A stretch of 64,000 bases of DNA, from the NCBI RefSeq assembly GCF_019320115.1, contig NC_089598.1, positions 85,637,560 to 85,701,559 of the forward strand, written 5' to 3'. Source of the stretch: Miscanthus floridulus. Lineage: Eukaryota; Streptophyta; Magnoliopsida; Poales; Poaceae. Positions 1 to 12,518 of this stretch are shown here, one piece after another (position 1 is the stretch's first letter; every line of letters begins with the position of its first letter). A program made the position numbers and the translations under genes. A model generated the notes under the pieces. The model did not search any database. It saw only the letters and a program-made list of their open reading frames with translations, and was not told where the DNA came from.

Positions 1-2060
1 ACAATTAAGCAACACATCCTTAAAATTGGGATCAAGCGCATATTGTTCTTTTATTGAGTGAAGACCAAAAATCCAACAATCAAGTTGGGACAGCAATGTA
101 TATCTTCTAGACAAAGCATCAGCAATCACATTATTCTTCCCTTTCTTGTGTTTGATAATATAAGGAAAAGATTCAATAAATTCAACCCATTTAGCATGCC
201 TATGATTCAGATTATTTTGATAGCGAAGATACTTAAGCGATTCATGATTAGAATGAATAACAAATTCTTTAGGCCACAAATAATGACGCCACGTCTCTAA
301 AGAACGAACAAGTGCATACAATTCTTTATTATATGTGGAATAATTAAGAACAGGACCATGCAATTTTTCACTAAAGTAAGCAACTGGTTTACCATCTTGC
401 ATCAAAACACCACCAATGCCAACTCCACTAGCATCACATTCTAGCTCAAAAGTCTTACCAAAATTTGGAAGTAGCAGCAATGGTGCATGTGTAAGCTTGT
501 CCTTCAAAGTGTCAAAGGACTCCTCTTGTGCCTCTCCCCAATGGAACACCACTCCTTTCTTCGTCAACTCATGCAATGGGGCAGCAATGGTGCTGAAATC
601 TTTGATGAAGCGGCGGTAGAATCCTGCAAGACCAAGAAAACTCCTCACCTGTGTGATGGTTTGGGGAACCGGCCAGCTCTTTATGGCTTCAATTTTCATA
701 TCGTCCAACTCAATTCCCAGTGGAGTTACAACATAGCCAAGAAAAGAAACTCGATCCGTGCAAAAGATGCACTTCTCAAGGTTACCAAATAGACGTGCAT
801 CACGTAAAGCATTAAAAACAACACGTAAGTGATCCATATGTTCATCAAAAGACTTGCTGTAAATCAATATATCATCAAAGTAAACTACCACAAAATGTCC
901 AATAAAAGCTCTTAAAACCTCATTCATTAAGCGCATGAAAGTTCTAGGTGCATTTGTCAAACCAAAAGGCATTACTAACCACTCATACAACCCGAATTTG
1001 GTTTTAAACACAGTTTTCCATTCATCTCCAAGTTTTATTCTAATTTGGTGATAGCCACTTCACAAGTCAATCTTAGTGAAAATTATAGAACCACACAACT
1101 CATCTAGCATGTCATCTAGCCTAGGAATAGGATGACGATACCAAATAGTAATATTATTGATGGCTCTACAATCAACACACATACGCCAAGTTCCATCTTT
1201 CTAAGGAACCAAAAGTACATGAACGGCACAAGGACTAAGGCTTTCACGTACATACCCGCGGTCCAATAGGTCTTGGACTTGCCGCTGAATTTCCTTAGTC
1301 TCCTCAGGATTGGTTCGATAGGTAGCATGGTTGGGCAAGGTTGCTCCTGGAATCAAATCGATTTGATGCTCTATCCCTCTCATAGGTGGCAGCCCTGAGG
1401 GTATCTCAGCTAGAAAAATGTTCTCATACTCCTGCAAAAGGTTAGTGACAGCAGGAGGTACCGAGCTAACAATATCATCAAGCGAAAACATAGCTCGTTT
1501 GCATACCAAAGCATAGCAAATATCATCATCAGAAATTTCAGCAAAGTAACATTTTGTTGCAAGAATAACACCACCCTTCAATTTAATCCCCTCAACCTTA
1601 GAAATAGATGTAGACTTATCCTTTTTAGGTGGGAAAATAGAATTAGCAACTTGCTAATTTTCAGATTGAACATCATTCAAACTAGCAGCGCGTTCTCTAT
1701 CAGCTTGTACAATTTGAGCAGGGGTCAAAGGTACCAAAGTAATTTTCTTTCCTTTATGCACAAAAGTGTATTTATTACTTCTACCATGGTGTGTAGCATC
1801 ATTATCATGTTCCCAAGGACGACCCAATAAGAGTGAATAAGCTTGCATAGGTACCACATCACAATCAACAAAATCAACATAAGAACCAATGGAAAATGAA
1901 ACTCTGCAAGTTTGTGTTACCTTTGCTTTACCAGAATCATTTAGCCACTGAATATGGTATGTATGTGGGTGTGGGCGTGTGGTTAAGCCAAGCTTCTTGA
2001 CTAAATTAGAACTCACCAAATTGTTGCAGCTACCTCCATCAATAATGACACATGCTCGAC
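1..2060 (-). pseudogene. Ty3/gypsy pol: protease, RT and RNase H (partial, runs off left edge)
   Basis: Minus-strand polyprotein of an LTR retrotransposon. In coding order, an aspartic protease motif DGGSCNN lies near 2035-2020. The RT N-terminus (about 1500-1200) ends in VPK and is followed by a [15 protein letters not shown] stretch. The RT catalytic box YFDDILIYS is at 882-856. RNase H follows ([23 protein letters not shown], the [10 protein letters not shown] region and [11 protein letters not shown]) down to base 1. Integrase lies outside the window. The frame is broken by a TAG at 1203-1201 within VPKKDG, a TGA at 1062-1060 within the DLRSGYHQ-type motif (CGA to TGA is the simplest origin), and a stop near 1652 between protease and RT. 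A copy with several nonsense codons cannot make an enzyme without readthrough. The Ty3 superfamily is certain. A CRM/Reina-like chromovirus lineage is my guess, because the pol frame also continues inside the LTR. Confidence 0.92.
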
Positions 2061-2115
2061 GGTCGCTGATGACGAAGAAAATCTAGAACAAATTATGGCG
2101 TTGTAGCTTCTCAGG

Positions 2116-3510
2116 TTACTGGACTTGTGAGCTAAGCACCCGCTGTACAATGATGCTCCTATAGGACGCTGTGGCCTCATCACCAAGGACTTCACCGTCC
2201 TCCTCATCTGCATCTTGGTCCTCTTCATCCTCAATGTTAGAGGTGCTGATGTAACCATCTTCTGTAGCAATATATGCCCGCTGTCTTGGGCAGTCCTTCT
2301 GCACATGGCCAATGCCATGGCAGCGGTGGCACTGAATACCCGAAGTGTGTCCTGTCGATGCAACGGATGAGGAACTCTTGGTAGGCACCTGCAAAGAATT
2401 TTTACCTGAATCTAAAGGTCATGCAGAAGGTGCCTTAGGTGTAGCGGAAACTCCAGAGGCTGCTGGTCGCTTGCTCACTGGTGGAGGCGCCCGAAAAGTG
2501 GTTGGCTTGGTCAGCCCCGAAGATGGTGCCGAGCGTGGCGTGTATGTGCTGGTGCTGACCTTGCTCTTGCCCTGCTGTTCATGCCCCTGCAATTCCTTTT
2601 CTACAAGCATAGCAAACGGAAACAACTAGTTGACAGTGTTAAATTCTTTATAATCAACAATGTCCTGAATCTCACGCCTCAAACCCAAATAAAAACGACA
2701 AATGGCATCTTCGTTTCCCTCCACAACACTACAGCGCATCAATCCCTTTTGGAGCTCACCATAGTAATCCTGTACAGATTTATCTCCTTGTTCTAAACGC
2801 ATCAATTTCTTACGCAAGTCTCTATGATAAGGAGGAACAAAATGATCATGCATTGCTACCTTAAGTTCTTCCCACGTACCAGGTAAAGCATTCTGTGCAG
2901 CTAGCCCATTCCACCAAATAATGGCAAAATCCTTAAACTCACTAGTAGCTTGTCTAACTCTATGCTGCTCAGGTACAAGGTGGGCACTAAACTTTTGTTC
3001 TATCGTAATCTCCCAATTAAGATATCCCTCAGCATCATAATGACCCAAAAAAGATGGTATTGTGAACTTAATTTTAGCATAAGGATCATCGGGCACATGG
3101 TGATTATTACCTTGATGGTGGTGGTGGACACCACCCATACCTGTCGTGTTGCGGCGAAGACGTTGTCGTAATCTCTCTTGTCGGAAAGTTGCTCGACCTA
3201 TGTTCCCATTGGCATCATACACCATGTCTTGACCATCGGTGTTGCTGCCGGAGACGTCGTTGTTGTCCGCCAAAAAGGTTTCCAACTCAGTAACCTTGTC
3301 GGTTAGCGTGGAAATTCGTTTGTCCAATCTCTCCATGCTGTTGCCAATGTTGAGTTCAATGAGTGCATTAGTGACGGCCTTCCTAATGGCCTCATTCATC
3401 CTTTTTTGGGCATCCTCTACAACAGCTTGTAGTTGCTCTTGGCTGACACACTCGTTGAAACCCTTAGGATTGTTATCTTCAGTCTGATCACCTCCTGCCA
3501 TTGTAAACAC
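2116..3510 (-). pseudogene. Ty3/gypsy gag with CCHC zinc knuckle, interrupted
   Basis: Gag polyprotein of the same minus-strand element, which in a live copy builds the cytoplasmic virus-like particle and packages RNA. The frame opens at 3510. It has an N-terminal coiled coil, then a His-rich linker, then the retrotransposon gag core (FTIPSFLGHYDAEGYLNW, IIWWNGLAAQ, LRKKLMRLEQGDKSVQDYY) to about residue 294, where a TAG at 2628-2626 cuts it. The same protein resumes as LFPFAMLVEKELQGHEQQ to about 2419. In a shifted position it then reaches a zinc knuckle, CHRCHGIGHVQKDC, near 2340-2300, followed by acidic residues. At least one stop and one frame change therefore separate the core from the knuckle. 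It reads directly towards the protease that begins near 2060. Gag identity is firm; activity is ruled out by the breaks. Confidence 0.9.
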
Positions 3511-4684
3511 AAAAATAGGAACAAACGGTGAAAGTTATCCCTACCAAATGACTACATGGTTGTAGTGGTGTCACTTTTCACAGCAAATGGAAGCGTCTTA
3601 CCAAGCTCTTACAAAGTTCTTACCAACACAAGTAGTGGGCAGTACAACCGGCGGCTGGTTCGTGATACCTGTGAGGTAGTGGTACCGACATTACAAGGCC
3701 CTTTTCTGTTCTGATCTGAAGAATTTGTAGAGCTTGGAAGGCAAACAAAGAGTAATATGTATATCTGGCACACAAGTTAGTAACAGAAAGTAATGCTGAA
3801 TTATAGTCCAAAGTACTTGTTCTTGTTGCTGGTCTAAAATGCTCCAAGTACCAAGTGTGTAACAAACAAGCAAGTATGGTGGATAGCAAGGTGACAGGTG
3901 TGTGAAAAACAAGTATAGTAGATGGAAACAGCAACACAAACAAGGAACTAGACAACACACGCAAACACAGGTCACTTTGGTCTTCTCTATGTGCTCCTCT
4001 AGATATTATTCCTCTTTTGCCCCTCTCTTTTTTTCTATATTTTGGGCTGTCGTTGTTTTTTGGGAAATTTTGACTTTTTATTTTATTTTTTGATATTTTT
4101 CCTTTACTTAGGAGCACAAAAGAAGTAACCACAAAAAATATGAGCTGAAACAAGTGAAAGACGTGGTCTGTGGAATTTTCAGAAAACTTGCTCAAAATCG
4201 ACAAAAACCTTGTGACCACGAAAAGAGGATCTTGTGACCACTTTTTGACCAATCTAAAATTTTCGAACCCCAACAATGCGGGGATGGACGGATCTAAAAA
4301 AATTTTCTAATCGATTTTGATATATGGAACGTCAAAATCGGAATTCGTATGCGAAAACTAGACCAGTTTTAAGAATTGGCTCCGAATTAGAGGACAAAAC
4401 GGGAACAATGTGCACAAAACTGGTCACAACAGTAAAGATTCGATGGAAACGATGGGGGAAAACACACGAACTGGACTCTAACATGACCTAACCAGCAACA
4501 AGACCTCGACCAGAACAAACTCAACACGACGGACTCTGAAACTGAAATATGCAAAGGCTATGGCGCGGAAGGTTCTATGACAGGAAAAAACGAGTATGGC
4601 ACTAGACTATGGGACGAATGCGAAACACTCAAAACTAGGGAATAAAAGTGAACCTAATGGTATACCTTAGCTCAGATTACCACT
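3511..4684 (-). other. Leader of the minus-strand Ty3 element, with primer-binding site
   Basis: About 1.17 kb between the gag start and the 5' LTR. I see no supported gene here. Next to the LTR, on the minus strand, lies TGGTAATCTGAGC (about 4682-4670). It resembles the initiator-Met tRNA primer site TGGTATCAGAGC with a small insertion, two bases from the LTR edge. The T-rich run near 4030-4100 is low-complexity leader sequence. Confidence 0.6.
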
Positions 4685-5600
4685 TGATGTAGACGGGGAT
4701 CCCGATCTTCCGTCAGGTGATGATAACTATCGTTGTGGCGGAGAATGACACACCGATCCGGCTTCAGATCGAAAGATCAAACCCTGCAATCTTAGCACCA
4801 CAGCTCCTCTGGTTATCAACCGAGTCACGGACCAGGTTGACCTCGCCAAGAAGGCTAATCCCTGCCTACGCAACGAAGAACACAAGCAAGAACAAGAAAG
4901 AACGCAACCAAATTGTAGATGAATGATTAAACTCATGAAGTTGGGGTCTCACAAACCGATGAACGGCGAAACTGTTATTGACAGATTAATCTAAGCAAAA
5001 CCCAAAACCTAATGACGATGGCGGCGTATGATTATAAAGGTCTTAGGGTCATCGCCTACCCTAGACGCGCCCCCTAATGGGCCCAAACATGATACACGGT
5101 CAAACGGACCAAAAGAAGGTGTCGCAGCACCCTGACAGATTCTGGATGCAGATTTGTTTCAACGATTCCTATTGATTCCGAAGAGGTTTTGATATGAAAC
5201 CACTTGGATTGGCTTCCTTATCAAATTAGCTTTCCATCCATATGTGGATCATCGAAAACGGAGTTTGGATGCATCCTGGGTGACCAGTTTAAGGCAGACT
5301 AGTCCTGGAGGCCGAGGCAGACTCGAATTCTTGTTGGACTGGGCCTCCGACTTGTGTTGGACGTCCCTGCTGGTCATCATCACCTCCACCACTTACTCTA
5401 AGTCCTTCATGACCCTCTCCAATGTTCCTGAGCAAGATAACATCATTAGGTAGTAGTCTATTCTCAAAAGTATGAAAAGTATCGCTTAAGAACGAGCTCA
5501 CCTCTAAATTGAGTTGTCGCTTTCGAGCCCGGGTCATTGAACCTTGCATGACGGTTGGAGGATCAGCGGGTACCTCTGAAGAAGTGATGTCCTCATCACA
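4685..5600 (-). repeat. 5' LTR of the minus-strand Ty3 element
   Basis: On the plus strand it begins TGATGTAGACGG at 4685 and ends CATCACA at 5600, giving TG...CA ends with a short inverted terminal match. The inner side abuts the primer-binding site. The outer side abruptly abuts a Tekay-like LTR, and ACTCC (5601-5605) is the expected duplicated target. A TATA-like TTTATAAT is on the minus strand near 5039-5032. The partner LTR is outside the window, so both ends are inferred from termini and context rather than from an LTR pair. Confidence 0.65.
5287..5600 (-). CDS. C-terminus of Ty3 pol encoded inside the LTR
   Basis: Minus-strand frame with the motif MTRARKRQLNLEVSSFL, followed by NRLLPNDVILLRNIGEG and a Gly/Asp-rich tail. 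This matches the usual extreme C-terminus of Ty3 polyproteins (the TRARA box after integrase). The frame is open from the very first base of the LTR (5600) to the TAA near 5287. The adjacent Tekay sequence has a stop just outside. The simplest reading is that pol runs from the internal region into the 3' LTR, so the 5' LTR carries an untranslated copy of the same codons. That layout is known for CRM-type centromeric chromoviruses. A truncated tandem copy is the alternative, but the clean junction at 5600 argues against it. Confidence 0.7.
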
Positions 5601-8600
5601 ACTCCTTAAAACTTAAAGCACAAGCATAAAACAAAGTGCAAAATAATAGGGGTTATGCACCAGAGCTTGCATGGGTAAGATATAACCAAAAGTTAGCATT
5701 CCATCATGGCGACACAATCATCAGGCACCATCTTTTCCGCTACTCCAGATGACTTCGCAATCCATCATTGTTCCTATTATGATATGCGTGTACGCAACGC
5801 AGAAAACGTAATTAATCAACGGCAACCGCAACTCTTAAAATACGTGGATGCCTCTCAAGCTAACGAGCTAGCTCTAACAGCTAACACACCAGGCTATGTA
5901 TCCCCATTGTTGAATGAGGCGCTATTTTCCCACAAGTGTTTTAGATATAAAATCCCTAGGTGTTTCTTTATTTCATTTTATTGATTTAATAGATATATTC
6001 GAACTAGGGCTCAATAGCTATTCCAGCAAACTAATTATTCTAGAGCTACAAAAATTATAGTGAATATCTAATAATAATAGGAATTTACTGTAAAATTTCA
6101 AGAATCAACACTAGCACTGATTAATCATAAAAATTCCTACAAGTTTATATCTTAACAATATTAAGCATCTCAATTTAATTAGATAACTCTTGAAAATACT
6201 ATAAAACTATGCAAAAAAGATATACTACCAGATAGATCCTGATTTTAGAAACCTAACAAAATTAGTTTCACAATTTTTGGTCCACTACACAAATTTATAT
6301 TGAATTTACAACTTTGCTTTAGAACATAAATTAGAAAACACTTTAGGAAAAAGAAAAAAGGCCGGCAATGACTAATTCAGCCCAGCAGCCCAGCGTGGGC
6401 GAGGCCACGCGTGCATGTCGCAATGGCCCAACGTGGCCCATGGCCGGGGAGACCACGCGCAATGACGGTTTTGCAGAGAAGCCCGTGAGCTTCGGGGTAA
6501 TAGTACGACTACCATGTCTACTATTCCTATCGGTAGTGGCTTTGCGACCAAGCCCTTGGTTGTTTTCGTCCTCCCCCGATAGGTCCGAGGAATCCCCGTG
6601 CTCACCGACACGGCGGCCGATGGCATAGGGCAACTATGCCAGGCAACCTAGGCTCGCTAAGACGGAAGTAAGGGGTCGACTACCATCTACGGCTAAATGC
6701 GCATGGCTAGGTGGCGGTTAGGGGTTCAGGGATGTACTAACGCAAGTTGCAGCGGCGAGCGGTTATCCACGGCGGCGGCACGAGCATTCCGTGCGAGGCT
6801 ATGTCCTCATGAAAAGGTAGAGATCATGGGAAAGCATCAGTAGTTCACCAAGAACCATGCTACAGTTACGGTTGAAACTGGGGAGTGCCAAGTTGATCTG
6901 GCCACCCACGTCCAAACCATGTGGCGGCGCTCTGAGCGCGGCACCGATGCATCACCACATCATCGTCGAGCATCTTGGCCAAAGTAGCACGAGCACCAGA
7001 TGGAGGGAGTCAAGGCGAGCTCATGGTTACGAGCAATTGAACTGCTACCACTCCAACATGCCTTACCTCCCAACCTACCGGTTTGACGACGCACCTGATC
7101 GACGGCGAGCAAAACGCCAAATTGCCGGTTGGTAGTGATCGGCCAGGCTTGAGGAGAACAGGGCGCCTAGCTGACTACCTATGCTACCCACTGATGCAGG
7201 GAATTACGCTGTGAATCCCGAGATGGTGATTACGAAGGGGAAGGAACGGTGGCTCTGCGCACAGTGCGGCTATGGGGAGGTCACACGAGTGAGCCCGAGC
7301 GGATTAAGATAAGTTGACCCCGATCGATGGTAGCAGTATGAGCATGTGCGCACAGACAATGAGACCTAGTGGCTTAGCGCAAAGTGCTCGGAATGGCGTG
7401 GCCAGACCCGAGCGGCACACCGGCGTCGGCTAGTAGGGGCAAGCACAGCAGATAGACATCACCATCGCCCCTGCGACCGAGGTCATTGGCCCAGACGTGG
7501 CAGCATTGGTACCTGCCTAGAGGCTCGATGTGGTAGGTGAAATGAGGAGTGGGGCTAGCGCCATGATGGCAGGGTGATAATAACCGTAGCCTCGCCTCAA
7601 CGCCGCGCACGGCTCGGCGGCCAGTGGGTGGCGCACACACCCGGTGATAGCGGGGCCAGGCTGCAGCCCACCGGGACACCAACGCGAGGCTAGGGGCGCT
7701 GCGTGGCACCGACTGGGCACATGAGCTAGCCAGCGACAGTAGACCAGCCATGGCGTGTCGTGGTGAGCGTGTCCTTTAGGCCAGCGGCCGAAACTATGCC
7801 AAGCACGGTTTTTAAAGCGAACCAAAACTACTTAGCATCTCGATTAAGACTCAACCAATCCCACTAACCTGTAGCTGGTGCTAACTGCTAACTAGCGAAG
7901 CAATGCTTACGACCAGAGGATTGCCCAAGAGAAAGATGGAGAGACGCCAAGATAAGATCGTCGCGCTGAACGCCAATTCGCGAACAAAGCGCCAACAACA
8001 TGGTTTCAACACGTTTTAACAAAGTTTGGGCAATTTTTAAGAGGGCAACATGATACCCAATAACACTACCACCTATACCATGCTCAAGTACTCACTTAAG
8101 GGCAACCAACAATACAAAAACATTATCCTAGTGTTTAAGTATTTGGTTAGAACTTAAACGTCAAAATAGCATTGTCTTACTACTTTTCTCATACTTAGAA
8201 AAGTTTAGGTTCAGTTCGAACTAACAGCCACTAACACTTTTGTTATAATTTTTAGAAGGCCTAAACCCTATTAACTCCAACCCACAAATATTTCATGCAA
8301 TGGTCCATACTTCATACTACCCCATAGGAACAAATATATTTAAGCACTAATTATTTATTTCGGCCATGATAAATCGCCAAAAATAGTACTTTAAACATAA
8401 GTTCAAGTGTTTGCCGACTTAACGAAAAGAGCTTATCTTAACTTCAAATTTGATTTTTGAGCCCCCAAAAGCACTAGTTAACAATGTTCACTTTCCAAAA
8501 TTAAAGTTGCATTCCCATCTACGCTATTTGCTCATCATTTTTACATAAGCACTATACACTCGTTATGTGTTGTTTCTGTTTACAGAAATTGTTTTTCGTT

Positions 8601-8703
8601 TCATGTGTGTTTAAAATTTTAAAACTTCGAGGCACTCTGTTTGTTAATTCTCTTCGGCTTTAATCTAGATACTAAGCAAGCTCATAACACCAGGGGTGTT
8701 AGC
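5601..8703 (-). repeat. Tekay-like Ty3 LTR, minus strand, interrupted at its left side
   Basis: Read on the minus strand it resembles the plus-strand LTR at 8704-12518. The stretch near 6290-6230 (GTGAAACTAATTTTGTTAGG) matches 10563-10590, GCTGAATTAGT matches near 10483, and GTGCATAACCCCTATT (about 5661-5646) matches 11179-11193. It breaks at 5600 where the chromovirus inserted. The 6360-7800 part is GC-rich and gives long spurious ORFs in several frames. No gene is supported. The remaining third of this LTR should lie beyond the left edge. Confidence 0.75.
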
Positions 8704-11700
8704 TGTAACACACTTAAACCAATTGCTAAAACATGTCATAAGCATCATATTTATGTGATATTGCATGTGATAAAGTGAATAGATGAAGTTTTGCAACCTA
8801 TAATGACTAATAAAAATGTTCAAGGAAAAGCTCTCTAATAGTTCATGTGATTATCAAGTGAGGTTGTAAACCAGTTATTATTGAACAAAAATATTATAAA
8901 ACATACATGTGGCACTTAAATAAAGTTTGAAATATGAACTTCGTATATGACAATGCAACTCTAGCTATAGAAAAATAATATTGCAAGATAGTATGTCGAG
9001 TGGCTTGGAAATGGAACTCGGAATGTAAAATCAGCCGAACTTGAGAAGTTACTAAGTCTGAATGCAAGTTTGACAACATCAAGTTCACGAATTAATTATG
9101 AGCAATCTAGCTAAAACTTGGTACCATGTTCTGGCCTTTATGGATAGCCTGATATGCCCTCTTTGGCATAGTGAAGGTGGTTTAGCTTTAACTCCGATAG
9201 TTTAGTTTCTATGGACGCTTTAAAATTCATGTATGCACACAGTCACTAGCTGACTGGCCTGCGCGCGTGGTCACCACGCGCGGCTGCTCTGCGTCACCGT
9301 GCAGCTGTGCCCTGCACGTCGTTGCCCTCCCTGCTTCGCAAAGCCGCATTGTGGCTGCTACCACTACATCTCGCTACCGCACACGTGGGCTAGCCCTTGC
9401 TACCCTGCGTCGTCTCCTCGCCATTATGGCACAGTGCCACATTTGGCTTGGTGTCGGCTGGGGACCCACGCACACATTCCCACTGACCACAGTAGCCTGT
9501 AGCACACACGAGTGTGCCGTTCAGCTAGTAGCCAACCATGTCCCACCAAGGCGCAGACGAGCCAAGCCAGACCTGCCCCCCTCTCTTCTCTGTTGCCATG
9601 GCCGCCGAGCCACGCCATCAATTTTGGCATGGTTGAGTCACCATCGCTCGATTCTTCACGTCCTTGGCTCGGCCACCATGTTAACTTGCTAACCGACCCC
9701 ACCCCGCCTTGAATGGTGCTCGGTCGAGTTTCAATTTTAGAGCTTTACCCCGGCCACCGTGACGTTAAGGCCGAGTCGCCCATCACCATAGGCAGCCCCC
9801 ATCTCACCACCTCAAGCCAAATTGGCCGCACCACTAGAACCACCTTGAACCTCTCCTCGCCACACGCACCAAGCCATGCCCCTACCGCTATCCCCACGTC
9901 ATTGACGCGGCCGTGCCACCATGGCCCATCGTCGAGCTCGCCGTGCGCACGTGGCCAGACGTGCTCAGGGCGCCTTTGAACAAGCCACCGCCTTAGGTAG
10001 GTACGTGATGAGTCACTGATGCTCACCCACTACTTCTATTACCTCTAGTACGCCGTGGCTCACCAAAACATGGTTGCCATCGCCGCAGGTTGCCCGCCGA
10101 CGTGGAGAGGTCACCCTACCACGCCTTCGCTCGTCCAACTGCTGCCCAGCGCCACACGTTGACCCCTAGGTGAGCATCAACTCTCTAGGTGAGGCGTGGA
10201 GGTCCCCAGCCGGCCGGCGTGACCACCCTATGCCAGCCGATGCCGCACCGGCGAGCGCGAGGGGAGTCGGGGACCTCTCCGTGGTAAAGAAGAGAAAATG
10301 CGAGGGCCTTTGTGCATAAATGCTATCTCTAGGAATAGTAGCGTGGACCGTGGGTTGTTTTGTCCAAAATCCAATGGCTTTTCTGCAAGAGCGCCAGCGC
10401 GCCTGCGGGCTCCCCGCGTGGGCCATCTTCGTGCGTGGGCCAAGCCCGAGTTGGGCCGTTTTGGTCTTTTTTGTTTTCTAGCTGAATTAGTAAAGCTTTT
10501 CTATTTCAATTCTGAGGTAGATTTGTATATTTAATATAAATTCGTACGAATATCCAAAAATCGTGAAACCAATATTTTTAGGTTTCTAAAAGTGTGATCT
10601 ATTTGTTCGTGTGATTAGTTTATGCCTATCTGTGATGATGCTAAGACATATTAAATCAATTGAAAGCATTTAAAATTATTATGATAATATTTGTAGGAAT
10701 TGTTGTGGCAAAACCATGATAGCTTTAACTCTGAAATTTCTGTAGTAGCTTCATGGCATTATTAGGTGCTTGCTGTAATTTTTGTAGCCTTGGAATAGAC
10801 TATTTAATATGGTAGCTAAATACCCATTAAGACTAAATAAATAATGGCATGATATTGGTTTATAAAAACAAAGCGCTTGTAGGGTGAGTTTGGAATCTAT
10901 TTGGTTGAGATAATGATTAGCTTAGTATCTTAGTCATTAGAACTAGCTTAGTAGCTTAGCATGTGTACTCTTATTTTAAGAGTTGTTGTTGTCTAAATAC
11001 TGAATTGTTGCATCTTCATCATCACATGCATATAGAGAACAAGTTGGTGGAGTTCGCGATCACCGGCAAAGAGGAGTACGAGGAGGTGGTTGAGGAGTAC
11101 GAGGAGGAGTTCCCCATACAGGATGGAGTCCTAGAGCCACTGACAACTGACACCGCGCCTGCCCATGGCAAGCCCTAGTGCATAACCCTTATTTTTTTAT
11201 AATCATTGTATGTATATATATGTGTGTGTGTGATGTGCATTTACATTATAGGAGTTATATTGAAACTACATGCATAGATATATCTACCTATGAGTCCTAC
11301 TAGTATAGATCGAGTAGCTGCTATGCTCAGGTTTTTCAGTAGCCTGAGTAACCTACCGTTACTCACAAGTAGGTGATATTATTATTATTCTCATGATAAG
11401 AGGATAAAAAGAAATGGTGATTGGGCAGGGATATGGTTTAGGTACTGGGGGGTGTAACAAGTTGTGTCCCGCGACCATGGGGCATAGCTTGGTTACATTG
11501 TTTTCCCTGTTCGTGTCAATTAAGGATTGTCCGTTGTTGTGGATGGTAGTCAGGTCACAGACTTATTATCCTGAGCACATACTTGCTTATGGGAGCGGAA
11601 AGGCTTGTTGCTCTCTTGTCGTGGGTTCCGGCTCTTTTCTAACCGACTGATTAGAGGCAGAGAAGGTGGAGGTCTAAGCACCGCACTGAGTCCGGGACTC

Positions 11701-12518
11701 AGGTGTGGGGGCTTAGAGTTCAAGTTTGGACGGGGACCTGGACCCCTTAACAGGAGAGTGGTGGGTTGGTCTTGCTTCTGCCTGGGGTACAAGCGGGGCG
11801 TGTGTTTCAGGGTACCCAGTTGGGCTACATTGATTCACGAATCGCCATTTCTACGTGATAGTATGACTTGGCTATGGTCTAGCACCGTAGTAAGAACTGG
11901 AATACGAAGATGGTAAAATGATTCTGATTGCTCAACCCTTGCTTGAAAGTAGAATAGGTGCTTACCTAGAATGGTTAGTTAATGAAGTAATCATGACTGC
12001 TAATAAAACTGATTGTAAGGACAAATTATTAGTAATGCTTTCCGCAAAACAAAAGAAACCCAGCAAGCCATACTGCCTATCATATCTTTGAGAGTCGGGA
12101 AAATTATTTCCACTAGTCGGGTAAGTCTTGTGAGTATATTGTGTACTCAGGGTTTATTTACCCCTGTTGCAGGTGCAGCTTGAAGAGTGGCTTTTGTGTG
12201 GAGGATTCTTCTGGTGGGCACAGACGGATCCTTGTATCTTATCACTAGATGTTTATTTCATTCCACTATTTAATTTCTGCACTTTGAACTATGGTATTGT
12301 AATAAATAATTTCCAAGTACTCTTTGCTGTATGAAATGGACTAAGTATTGTAAACTCGTTCTCATTATTGGATTCTGGGTGAAAAATGTGGATTGTTTCG
12401 AGTTCTCCCTTGGGGTGTGCTCGACAGAACTGTTTGATGTAGCTCACTTTGGGGTGCTTAGTGTCTAGTGGAAGACAAGCGTCCCAGAAAGTGTGTTATT
12501 TTGGGCGGTTCTACCACA
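8704..12518 (+). repeat. Solo Tekay-like Ty3 LTR, about 3.8 kb
   Basis: It begins TGTAACAC at 8704 and ends TTCTACCACA at 12518. No primer-binding site or gag follows. The layout is an AT-rich start, a GC-rich middle (9240-10470), then the module GGTTTATTTACCCCTGTTGCAG near 12150-12171, split here only by description. All of it is typical of the multi-kilobase LTRs of grass Tekay-type chromoviruses. The flanks TTAGC (left) and CTCAC (right) do not match, so no target duplication is visible. The left end may have been altered at the inverted junction. ORFs inside, for example 9267-9692 and 11605-11916, are by-products of GC-rich sequence. Confidence 0.75.

Noticed and set aside
6343..7825. ORFs up to 125 codons on both strands
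   Set aside because: Within the inverted Tekay LTR; no motif and frames not conserved between the two LTR copies.
9267..9979. Overlapping ORFs on both strands in GC-rich DNA
   Set aside because: They lie inside the Tekay-like LTR; GC-rich LTR cores leave several frames open by chance.
10963..11178. 71-codon ORF with Glu/Tyr-rich EEYEEVVEEYEEE segment
   Set aside because: Inside LTR sequence, no upstream promoter of its own, and the matching part of the minus-strand LTR does not keep the frame.
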